7,343 nt of DNA from Bacillota bacterium (GTDB taxonomy: Bacteria > Bacillota > Clostridia > Oscillospirales > Acutalibacteraceae), in NCBI GenBank assembly GCA_023397245.1, contig JAEWUH010000160.1, forward strand, positions 1 to 7,343, written 5' to 3'. How positions within the stretch are numbered: the first letter of the stretch is position 1; every line of letters begins with the position of its first letter. The notes under the pieces were generated by a model. The model was not told the DNA's origin. It saw only the letters and a program-made list of their open reading frames with translations, and did not search any database. The position numbers and the translations under genes were made by a program. This document shows positions 1 to 6,115 of this stretch, in pieces.

Positions 1-1063
1 GTCTCTGTATAAGGGCGACAAACCGGGTACGGAAAAAGTGGATTACCTGTTTTATCCGGGCTGCCAGCTCTCCGCTTCGTACCCCGAGTATGTTGAGAAA
101 ACATATCGGTACCTGCTCGACAATATCAAGGAGGGCGTCGGCATTATGCTCGGCTGCTGCGGTGCCCCGGCCGACTGGGCGGGACGGCAGGATTTGATGA
201 AGGAAAGCGCGGAACGTATCAAAAACACATGGCTTGAAATGGGAAAACCCACCTTTATCCTGGCCTGTTCCAGCTGCAGCCGCGTTTTCGAGCGATACCT
301 TAAGGACATTGATTATGTTTCCCTCTGGGAGATTTTTGTCCGGTATGGGCTGCCAAAGGAAGCAAAAAAGGGCGGCGGGCATGTTCTGAACGTACACGAC
401 GCCTGCGGTTCGCGGCATAACAAAGCCATCCATGAAAGCGTAAGGCAGATTGCTTCGGAGCTCGGCTATCAAATCGACGAGCTGAAATATACCCGGGAAA
501 AAACGAAGTGCTGCGGATACGGCGGCCTCGTCTTTTACGCCAACCGGGAGCAGGCGCGGGACTTTGTAAAAGACCGTATGGACGAGAGCTCCAAGGATTT
601 GCTCGTTTACTGCGCCATGTGCAAGGATTTGTTTGTGGAGGAGGGAAAGCGGACGTACCACATTCTCGACCTGATTTTCGGGGAAGATATGGAACAGCTT
701 GCCGGGAAGAAAATGCCGAATCTGTCCGAAAGGCACGCCAACCGCGCGCATCTGAAGCAGAAGCTCCTCAAAGACCTGTGGGGCGAAGAGCCGGAAGCAA
801 AGAAGGAGAATACCTTGAAGCTGATGATTCCGCCCGAAATCTGGAAGGTTATGGAGGAGCGGTTTATCCTGTTTGAGGATATTGAGAAGGTAGTGGCGCA
901 CGCGCAGGATACCGGTGAACGCTTTTTCAATCCGGAGAATTCCAACTATCTGGCCAGCCTGCGCATTGAAAATGTCACCTACTGGGTACGCTATGAGGAG
1001 AAGGAAGACGGAATTCTTGTCAACGGCGTCTACAGCCACAGAATGGAAGTAGCGAGGGAGTAA
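1..1063 (+). CDS. Pyridine nucleotide-disulfide oxidoreductase/dicluster-binding protein, C-terminal part (5' partial)
   Basis: The reading frame is open to the first base of the window. The GTG at 38 has no good Shine-Dalgarno site and is probably internal, so the true start lies upstream. Residue numbers here count from that GTG. Two complete CCG (HdrB/GlpC-type) cysteine-rich domains are visible. The first has C9, C40-C41-G42 and C77xxC80. The second has C123, C158-C159-G160 and C192xxC195. In HdrB such motifs bind noncubane 4Fe-4S clusters used in thiol or electron-transfer chemistry. A charged linker follows, then a domain of about 80 residues (260-341) with no cysteines. I recall a DVU_1558-type family with an N-terminal FAD/NAD oxidoreductase and this dicluster tail. 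The FAD/NAD part would lie off the window and is inferred, not seen. The gene ends 3 nt before a small redox protein, so the two are probably co-translated. The likely role is moving electrons for a molybdenum hydroxylase. Alternatively it is a stand-alone HdrB-like subunit. Confidence 0.8.
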   Translation, partial: SLYKGDKPGTEKVDYLFYPGCQLSASYPEYVEKTYRYLLDNIKEGVGIMLGCCGAPADWAGRQDLMKESAERIKNTWLEMGKPTFILACSSCSRVFERYLKDIDYVSLWEIFVRYGLPKEAKKGGGHVLNVHDACGSRHNKAIHESVRQIASELGYQIDELKYTREKTKCCGYGGLVFYANREQARDFVKDRMDESSKDLLVYCAMCKDLFVEEGKRTYHILDLIFGEDMEQLAGKKMPNLSERHANRAHLKQKLLKDLWGEEPEAKKENTLKLMIPPEIWKVMEERFILFEDIEKVVAHAQDTGERFFNPENSNYLASLRIENVTYWVRYEEKEDGILVNGVYSHRMEVARE

Positions 1064-1066
1064 GGT

Positions 1067-1273
1067 ATGAAAGAGGAAAACAGCCGGAATCTGCCGTGGA
1101 TTTGCGATAAATGCAAAAGAGAGCTGGTTCTAAGCAAGGTAAAGGTAAGCTATCTGGGCGGAAATTTTGAGGTGGAACTCATGAAGTGCCCCCAGTGCGG
1201 TACCGTGTTTATCGGGGAGGATTTGGCTCTGGGCAAGATGCTTGAGGTGGAAAAGGGACTGGAGGATAAATAG
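1067..1273 (+). CDS. Small two-CxxC redox/zinc-ribbon protein, DVU_1557 family
   Basis: This 68-residue protein has two CxxC pairs, C13-x2-C16 and C41-P-Q-C44-G, the arrangement of a zinc ribbon or rubredoxin-like metal knuckle. The middle is a predicted beta hairpin (residues 20-38) and the end is an acidic helix (about 50-68). No membrane segment or signal peptide is seen, so it should be cytoplasmic. The ATG start lies 6 nt after a GGGAG site at 1056-1060, inside the end of the upstream gene. Its place between the dicluster oxidoreductase and the methyltransferase matches the DVU_1557 'redox protein' slot that I recall from the Desulfovibrio cluster. Whether it binds iron (redox-active) or zinc (structural) cannot be read from the sequence. 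A small electron carrier for the upstream oxidoreductase is a reasonable inference. It ends 1 nt before the next gene. Confidence 0.78.
   Translation: MKEENSRNLPWICDKCKRELVLSKVKVSYLGGNFEVELMKCPQCGTVFIGEDLALGKMLEVEKGLEDK
1261..1265 (+). promoter_or_regulatory. Ribosome binding site that decides the methyltransferase start
   Basis: GGAGG lies within the last codons of the small redox gene, 9 nt before the ATG at 1275. The longer reading from 1242 begins with a TTG that has no such site, and it would add 11 residues overlapping the upstream gene. The ATG at 1275 is therefore preferred. Confidence 0.7.
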
Positions 1274-1274
1274 G

Positions 1275-2009
1275 ATGCGCTGCTGCAACGCGTATGAAAG
1301 CGCAGGCATGGCCGAGGTGATGGGGGAAACCCTGCGGCCCGGCGGATTCAGTCTGACGGAAAAAGCGGTGCGGTACTGCGGACTTACCGCGGACGACACC
1401 GTGCTTGATCTTGGCTGCGGCCGGGGCGCAACCGTAAATTACCTCCATGTAAACCATCACATCCGCGCGGCGGGAATCGATCCCTCGGCAAAGCTGATTG
1501 AAGCCGCCGTAAAAGCATTCGGCTGCGGTAATTTTTATCTCGGCAGGGGGGAGAATCTCCCGTTTGAGGGCGGAAGCTTTGACTGCGTATTCGCGGAATG
1601 CACCCTGTCCCTCATGGACAGCCTGCAAAAAACGCTCGGTCAGGTCTGCCGGGTGCTGAAGGACGGCGGATGGTTCGCGGTTACGGATGTTTACGCAAGA
1701 AACCCGGAAGCAGTCGGCGCGCTGCAGAATTTTACGTTCAACAGCTGTATGCGCGGGCTTCATGACCTGGAAAAGCTGAAAGTGATGCTGCGGGAAACCG
1801 GCTTTCGGATTGAACTGTGCGAGGACTGCAGCGAGTTGTTAAGGGAACTGCTGGTGAAAGCCGTCTTCACTCACGGTTCCATGGGCGCCTTCTGGAACGT
1901 TTCCACAGACGGCTGCATGGACGGATGCGGTTTTCAGGAAGCGTTAAAACGCTGCAGGCCGGGATATTTTATTCTGATCGCAAGAAAAGAGGCGAAGGGA
2001 AATGGATGA
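1275..2009 (+). CDS. trsM: SAM-dependent methyltransferase, TrsM/DVU_1556 family
   Basis: This 244-residue class I methyltransferase has motif I VLDLGCGRGA (43-52). The acidic residue of motif II is D69 in AAGIDPS. The LPFEGGSFD segment (95-103) is typical of Methyltransf_11 proteins, and the post-motif strand is GGWFAVTDVY (131-140). The start at 1275 follows a GGAGG site. The N-terminus has a vicinal pair, C3-C4. In total 14 cysteines are spread over the chain, including several in the C-terminal third, which is unusual for a plain methyltransferase and suggests metal or thiol chemistry. The family occurs as a selenoprotein in some relatives, as I recall, but here only cysteine codons are used. 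The substrate is unknown. Co-occurrence with radical SAM protein TrsS, a C-GCAxxG-C-C protein and molybdenum hydroxylase accessory genes suggests a cofactor or protein modification. Its stop overlaps the next start by 8 nt. Confidence 0.85.
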   Translation: MRCCNAYESAGMAEVMGETLRPGGFSLTEKAVRYCGLTADDTVLDLGCGRGATVNYLHVNHHIRAAGIDPSAKLIEAAVKAFGCGNFYLGRGENLPFEGGSFDCVFAECTLSLMDSLQKTLGQVCRVLKDGGWFAVTDVYARNPEAVGALQNFTFNSCMRGLHDLEKLKVMLRETGFRIELCEDCSELLRELLVKAVFTHGSMGAFWNVSTDGCMDGCGFQEALKRCRPGYFILIARKEAKGNG

Positions 2010-2460
2010 TACCGGATTCAAAATGTTCAAGCTTGTAAACTGCGGGTACTGCTGCGCGCAGATCATGGTAAAAATGGCGCTGGATGAAGAGGAAAAGGAA
2101 AACGCGGATTTGCTGCGGGCGGTAAACGGTCTCTGCATGGGCGTGGGCAGCGCGCAGAAAACCTGCGGGGTGCTTACGGGGGGAATCGCCGTGCTGGGGC
2201 TGTACGCGGGGAAAGGCAGTGACCGTGAATACCCCAAGCCGGGATACTCCGAGATGATAGACGAATACACCGAATGGTTTGAAAGCGAGTTCGGAAGTAC
2301 GGAGTGCCGGGATATTATCGGCGTGTGCAGCGTGGAGGATTACAACACCAATCAGGATTACCGCCTGAAATGTGGCGGTACGCTGACCAAAAGCTATGAA
2401 AAGGTGCAGGAAATTCTGCGGGATCACGGTTTTGAGTTCGGAAGCAGGGATTCTGAATGA
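2002..2460 (+). CDS. C-GCAxxG-C-C family redox-active protein, DVU_1555 type
   Basis: This is a 152-residue cytoplasmic protein. It has an N-terminal NCGYCCAQ segment (13-20, cysteines 14, 17 and 18), C45 in a glycine-rich stretch, the family hallmark TCGVLTGG (54-61), and C102, C109 and C124. This cysteine pattern is that of the C-GCAxxG-C-C putative redox-active family, whose members probably bind a metal or Fe-S cluster. The biochemical role is unknown. Typical relatives carry NCAQ near the N-terminus. Here two extra cysteines sit beside it, giving CxxCC, a likely equivalent of the selenocysteine seen in other members (inference). The ATG overlaps the methyltransferase stop by 8 nt and has only a weak purine-rich site (GAAGGGA), so translation probably depends on coupling. 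The stop shares ATGA with the next start. Confidence 0.8.
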   Translation: MDDTGFKMFKLVNCGYCCAQIMVKMALDEEEKENADLLRAVNGLCMGVGSAQKTCGVLTGGIAVLGLYAGKGSDREYPKPGYSEMIDEYTEWFESEFGSTECRDIIGVCSVEDYNTNQDYRLKCGGTLTKSYEKVQEILRDHGFEFGSRDSE

Positions 2461-3809
2461 AAGTGAATCCAATCGTTTTCCGCACGCAGAGTCTCTGCCC
2501 CGTCTGCCTAAAGAAGATCGATGCCGCCGTGTATGAGCGGGACGGCGGCTGCTACATGAAAAAGACCTGCCCGGAGCACGGTACTTTCCGTTCCGTTATA
2601 TGGAAGGGCAGTATCCCCATAAAGGACTGGATGCGGAAAAAGGAGCGGGCGGTGATACGCAGCCCTCTGACCGAGGCAGAAAAGGGATGCCCCTACGACT
2701 GCGGCCTTTGCAGCGAGCACAGGCAGCACACCTGCACGGCGCTGATTGAGGTTACCCAGCGCTGTAATCTTCACTGCAGGTTCTGTTTTGCGGATTCAAA
2801 GGCCGGCAAAGATACCGACCCATCCATTGAACAGATAAAAGCATGGTACGAAAGCGTGAAGCAAAGCGCGGGCGGCTGCAATATCCAGCTTTCCGGCGGG
2901 GAACCGACCGTAAGGGACGACCTGCCGCAGATTATCAGGCTTGGCAAAGAACTTGGATTTCCGTTCATTCAAATAAACACGAACGGCCTTCGCATTGCGG
3001 AGGATGAGGAATATCTAAAAGCGCTGAAGTCCGCCGGCCTCGATTCGGTTTTTCTGCAGTTTGACGGGACGGAAGATTCAATTTATCAAGAGCTCCGGGG
3101 GAGGAAACTGTTTTCCGTTAAGCGGAAGGCAATCGAAAACTGTGAGAAACACGGCGTCGGCGTGGTGTTGGTTCCCACGCTGGTTCCCGGAGTAAACACG
3201 GACAACATCGGAAAAATCATCGATTTCGCGCTGGAACATATCAACGTCGTAAGAGGGGTGCATTTTCAACCGGTCAGCTATTTCGGCCGAATACCGCAGG
3301 CACCAAAGGATGAAGACCGCATCACGCTGCCGCAGCTTATGGATGAGCTGGAACGGCAGACGAACGGAAAAATCAAGGCGGCGAATCTAAAACCCGCCAA
3401 ATGCGAGAATTCGCTTTGCTCCTTCCACGGCAGCTTCCTCTATTATCCGGAAAGCCGGGAGCTTACGCAGATCGCGGCAAAAATAAGCTGTAAATGCGTG
3501 ACCCCAAGGGCGGAGGAGGGAGCGGAGAAAACGAAGGAATACGTCTCCCGGAACTGGGCCGGCAGAGGAGCAGAAGCAGCCACGGAAAGCACCGGCACGG
3601 ATGCGGGCTGGGACAGAATTCTGCAAAGCATCCATAATAACTCCTTCAGCATTTCGGCTATGGCGTTTCAGGATGTGTGGAATGTCGACCTCGACCGGGT
3701 AAAGGACTGCTGTATCCATGTGGTAAGCCCGCAGGGGAAGCTTATTCCATTCTGCATTTACAATATCACCGATACCGCGGGAATCTCTCTGTATCGCAAC
3801 CGGAAGTGA
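2457..3809 (+). CDS. trsS: Radical SAM protein TrsS (cysteine form)
   Basis: This is a 450-residue cytoplasmic enzyme. The radical SAM core has C103-x3-C107-x2-C110 for the 4Fe-4S cluster that cleaves SAM, the GGEPT motif (147-151) that contacts SAM, and barrel strands such as QINTNG (172-177). Before the core is a cysteine-rich N-terminal domain: CPVC (14-17), C32, CPEHG (38-42), CPYDCGLC (78-85) and C93. After it are C316/C321, C345xC347, C418-C419 and C433 near the C-terminus. The N-terminal CPxC...CPEHG arrangement resembles MJ0619-type radical SAM enzymes, which methylate a pterin precursor of methanopterin. The resemblance is recalled, not computed. The substrate of TrsS is unknown. Relatives may carry selenocysteine, but no in-frame TGA is present here. 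A variable, probably disordered insert lies at about 349-378. The start is coupled by ATGA to the upstream gene, with AGGGA at 2446-2450. Confidence 0.88.
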   Translation: MKVNPIVFRTQSLCPVCLKKIDAAVYERDGGCYMKKTCPEHGTFRSVIWKGSIPIKDWMRKKERAVIRSPLTEAEKGCPYDCGLCSEHRQHTCTALIEVTQRCNLHCRFCFADSKAGKDTDPSIEQIKAWYESVKQSAGGCNIQLSGGEPTVRDDLPQIIRLGKELGFPFIQINTNGLRIAEDEEYLKALKSAGLDSVFLQFDGTEDSIYQELRGRKLFSVKRKAIENCEKHGVGVVLVPTLVPGVNTDNIGKIIDFALEHINVVRGVHFQPVSYFGRIPQAPKDEDRITLPQLMDELERQTNGKIKAANLKPAKCENSLCSFHGSFLYYPESRELTQIAAKISCKCVTPRAEEGAEKTKEYVSRNWAGRGAEAATESTGTDAGWDRILQSIHNNSFSISAMAFQDVWNVDLDRVKDCCIHVVSPQGKLIPFCIYNITDTAGISLYRNRK

Positions 3810-3819
3810 GGGATAAACT

Positions 3820-5121
3820 ATGAAACGGACGCCGCTGGAGGACTGGATACTCCGCAAAACCGGAACGGCAGACCGCAGAGCGCTGGAAAACTATCAGCTT
3901 GAAAAAATCCGGGAAACGGTGGAATACGTAAAGGAAAACAGCCGTTTCTACCGTGTGTATTTTAAAAGTATTCGCCCGGACGCAATCCGTTCCTTTGAGG
4001 ATTTTCAGAATCTCCCGTTTACCGCACCCGGCAATATCAGACAGGATTCCGAAGGCTTTTTATGTGTGCCACAGAAAGAGATAAAGAGGATTGTCACGCT
4101 GCGCAGCTCCGGTACAAGCGGGCAGGAAAAGCGGATTTTCTTTACGGAAGAGGATTTAGAGCTTACCGTGGACTTTTTTCAGCACGGTATGAGCTGCCTG
4201 ACCGACCGTACGGATCGGGTGCTCGTTCTGCTTCCGGGCAATTCCTGCGGCAGCATCGGGGATTTGCTGGAAAAGGCGCTCTCCCGGTCGGAAACAGCGT
4301 GCTTTGTCGCCGGGATTATGGGAGAACCGGGCGAAGCGGCAAGACTGATCGCCGAATATAACATAACCTGCATCGTCGGGATTCCTATGCAGGTGTTGTA
4401 CCTGAGCAGGGCGGAACGGGCGGTTTTTAAAAGCAGGATTAAAAAGGTGCTGCTCAGCACGGATTACGTGCCGGAGGTGCTTATCCGTGAATTGACCGAA
4501 CAGTGCGGGTGCCGGGTGTTCACTCATTATGGCATGACCGAGACGGGCTACGGGGGCGGGGTGGAATGCGAAGCGCTGAGCGGTTACCATATGCGGGAAG
4601 CCGACCTGTACTTTGAAATAGTCGATCCGGAAACCGGAAGAACCGTGGAAGACGGGCAGCAGGGCGAGGTCGTGTTTACCACCCTTACCCGCAGAGCGAT
4701 GCCGCTGATCCGCTACCGCACGGGGGATATCGCATCGTTTTCTCCCAATCCGTGTGCCTGCGGAACGTTGCTTAGAACCATGAACCGGGTTCGCGGCAGA
4801 TTGGAAAATAAGGTTGATATCGGTGAAAGTCAGCCCGTTGCCTTGAGCGAACTCGACGAACTCATTCTTTCTTTCCCGGAAGTGCTCGATTACAAAGCCT
4901 CTGTTTCAAGCGGGGACAGCCTGAACATTGAAACCGTATTGCGGGACAGCGGAGCGTTTCCAAGCGTAGAAGAAGGAATGATCCGAAAGGTACAGGAATA
5001 TTACTGTAACAGATATCAGCGAAGCATAACGGTGCGGGTATACGCAAAGTCGGTGAACGAACCGGAAAAAATGGCAAACAGCATGGTCAAAAGGAAGATT
5101 TATGATCGGAGAACCGTATAA
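3820..5121 (+). CDS. PaaK-like AMP-dependent CoA ligase, DVU_1553 family
   Basis: This 433-residue protein belongs to the ANL superfamily in the PaaK (phenylacetate-CoA ligase) branch, and its length is normal for that branch. The ATP-binding loop is SSGTSG (96-101). The adenylate-binding motif is HYGMTETG (236-243). The ribose-binding motif is YRTGD (299-303), followed by RVRGR. A C-terminal MVKRKIYDR segment (422-430) puts a lysine (K424 or K426) where PaaK has its catalytic lysine, so the enzyme appears intact. It should activate a carboxylate as an acyl-AMP and perhaps pass it to CoA. A CACG segment (312-315) recalls the cysteine site in PaaK relatives. The substrate is unknown. It sits between TrsS and a MocA-like gene, so a role in aldehyde/acid metabolism or in cofactor modification is possible. 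Start: ATG 6 nt after GAGGGA (3808-3813), 10 nt past the previous stop. Confidence 0.85.
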   Translation: MKRTPLEDWILRKTGTADRRALENYQLEKIRETVEYVKENSRFYRVYFKSIRPDAIRSFEDFQNLPFTAPGNIRQDSEGFLCVPQKEIKRIVTLRSSGTSGQEKRIFFTEEDLELTVDFFQHGMSCLTDRTDRVLVLLPGNSCGSIGDLLEKALSRSETACFVAGIMGEPGEAARLIAEYNITCIVGIPMQVLYLSRAERAVFKSRIKKVLLSTDYVPEVLIRELTEQCGCRVFTHYGMTETGYGGGVECEALSGYHMREADLYFEIVDPETGRTVEDGQQGEVVFTTLTRRAMPLIRYRTGDIASFSPNPCACGTLLRTMNRVRGRLENKVDIGESQPVALSELDELILSFPEVLDYKASVSSGDSLNIETVLRDSGAFPSVEEGMIRKVQEYYCNRYQRSITVRVYAKSVNEPEKMANSMVKRKIYDRRTV

Positions 5122-5125
5122 ATAC

Positions 5126-5131
5126 AGGAGG
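5126..5131 (+). promoter_or_regulatory. Strong ribosome binding site before the nucleotidyltransferase
   Basis: A full AGGAGG lies in the 15-nt gap, 5 nt before the ATG at 5137. It fixes that start, and the GAVIVAAG nucleotide-binding motif then falls at residues 4-11 as expected. Confidence 0.75.
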
Positions 5132-5136
5132 CGGAA

Positions 5137-6066
5137 ATGAGAACAGGCGCAGTGATTGTGGCGGCGGGAATGTCTTCCCGAATGAATGATTTTAAGCCGA
5201 TGCTCAAGGTGGGCTCGATTACGATCGTAAAACGGATTATTTCCACTCTGCAGCAGGCGGGAGCAGACCCGGTCGTGCTGATTACGGGCAACCACGCGGA
5301 TATTCTGGAAAAGCACGTGGCGCGCATGGATATTATCTGCCTGCGCAACGAAGCCTATGAAACCAGCCAGATGTTTGATTCGGCAAAAATAGGACTGTCC
5401 TATCTTCAGAACCAGTGTGACCGGATTTTGTTTTCCCCCGTGGATATCCCCCTGTTTACCAGCCGCACCGTCAGCCGTCTGCTGGAAACCGAAAGCCCGG
5501 TGGCCGTTCCGGTCTGCGGGGGGCACGAGGGCCATCCGCTCCTGCTGGACGCAAAGGTTGTGGAAAAGATTCTGGCATACGGCGGAAGTCAGGGACTTGC
5601 CGGTGCGGTGGAAAGCAGCGGGTTTCTGAAACAGCAGGTGAAAGTGGAGGACGAGGGCGTTCTGTTTGATATGGATACGCCGGAGGACTACGAGCGGCTT
5701 CTGCACTGGCACAATCGGCAGATGTTCCGCCCGCAGCTGCAGCTGCGGCTGGCGCGGGAGGACGCCTTCTTCGGGCAGGACACCGCGCTGCTTTTACGGC
5801 TCATCCGCAATACAAGCTCCGTGCGTACGGCCTGCAGCCAGATGAATATCTCCTACAGTAAGGGCTGGAACATGATCAACGCGATGGAAAACCAGCTTGA
5901 ATACGCGGTGGTCAAACGCTTTCAGGGCGGTGTGCACGGCGGGAATACGTATCTGACGGAGCGCGGCGAAAGACTGTTGGAGCAGTACGATGCCTTTGAA
6001 AATGAGTGCCGGGAAACGGTGCAGGGAATATTTGACCGGTATTTCCCGAACGGCTACGGCAAGTGA
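5137..6066 (+). CDS. MobA/MocA-type nucleotidyltransferase fused to a ModE-like winged helix
   Basis: This is a 309-residue two-domain protein. Residues 1-190 form an NTP-transferase domain: VIVAAGMSSRM (6-16) binds the nucleotide, SPVDIPLF (100-107) supplies the metal-binding aspartate, GHP (132-134) is typical of MocA and related enzymes, and DMDTPEDY (178-185) closes the domain. MocA joins CTP to molybdopterin to make the cytosine-dinucleotide cofactor of xanthine-dehydrogenase-type enzymes, so a molybdenum cofactor role is likely. Residues about 205-285 look like the LysR/ModE-type winged helix: LLRLIRNTSSVRTACSQM, then ISYSKGWNMI, then a wing with GGVHGG and LTERGERLLEQY. ModE uses this fold to bind DNA in molybdate control. 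No molybdate-binding MOP domain follows. The protein may thus be both a cofactor enzyme and a regulator, which is inference. The N-terminal half fits the DVU_1551 family. The protein could instead serve another nucleotidyl transfer. Confidence 0.85.
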   Translation: MRTGAVIVAAGMSSRMNDFKPMLKVGSITIVKRIISTLQQAGADPVVLITGNHADILEKHVARMDIICLRNEAYETSQMFDSAKIGLSYLQNQCDRILFSPVDIPLFTSRTVSRLLETESPVAVPVCGGHEGHPLLLDAKVVEKILAYGGSQGLAGAVESSGFLKQQVKVEDEGVLFDMDTPEDYERLLHWHNRQMFRPQLQLRLAREDAFFGQDTALLLRLIRNTSSVRTACSQMNISYSKGWNMINAMENQLEYAVVKRFQGGVHGGNTYLTERGERLLEQYDAFENECRETVQGIFDRYFPNGYGK

Positions 6067-6101
6067 TTTTTACCCACCAAATTGCTTTTCATTATAAGTC
6101 G

Positions 6102-6107
6102 AGGAGG
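6102..6107 (+). promoter_or_regulatory. Ribosome binding site that supports a TTG start
   Basis: AGGAGG, extended by more G residues, lies 8 nt before TTG at 6116. An in-frame TAA at 6095-6097 and the absence of any other start codon between it and the RHG motif make TTG the only workable start. Confidence 0.75.
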
Positions 6108-6115
6108 GGGAAGCC

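Noticed and set aside
38..40. GTG at 38 as the true start of the first gene
   Set aside because: The frame is open to the window edge, the preceding purine stretch GGAAAAA is a poor and too-close site, and the family is expected to carry a long N-terminal oxidoreductase part.
1242..1274. Upstream TTG extension of the methyltransferase
   Set aside because: It has no ribosome binding site and overlaps the small redox gene by 32 nt. The ATG at 1275 has GGAGG at proper spacing.
1209..1763. 184-codon open frame on the minus strand
   Set aside because: It is antisense to the methyltransferase, whose SAM motifs establish the plus-strand reading. It is a by-product of GC-rich codon use.
3807..3809. 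TGA stops of TrsS and of other genes (2007, 2458, 6064, 7223) as possible selenocysteine codons
   Set aside because: Each protein already ends at a natural C-terminus, reading on gives no family-like sequence, and a Shine-Dalgarno site and start of the next gene follow at once or overlap. No stem-loop just after the TGA was evident by eye.
4906..5712. 268-codon open frame on the minus strand
   Set aside because: It runs antisense across the CoA ligase and nucleotidyltransferase genes, both of which have clear family motifs. Its translation shows no recognisable domain.
6067..6115. Possible internal promoter in the 49-nt gap (AT-rich, CATTAT near 6090)
   Set aside because: The -10-like hexamer matches poorly and no -35 element lies at the right distance. 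No inverted repeat with a T-run is present either, so neither promoter nor terminator is called.
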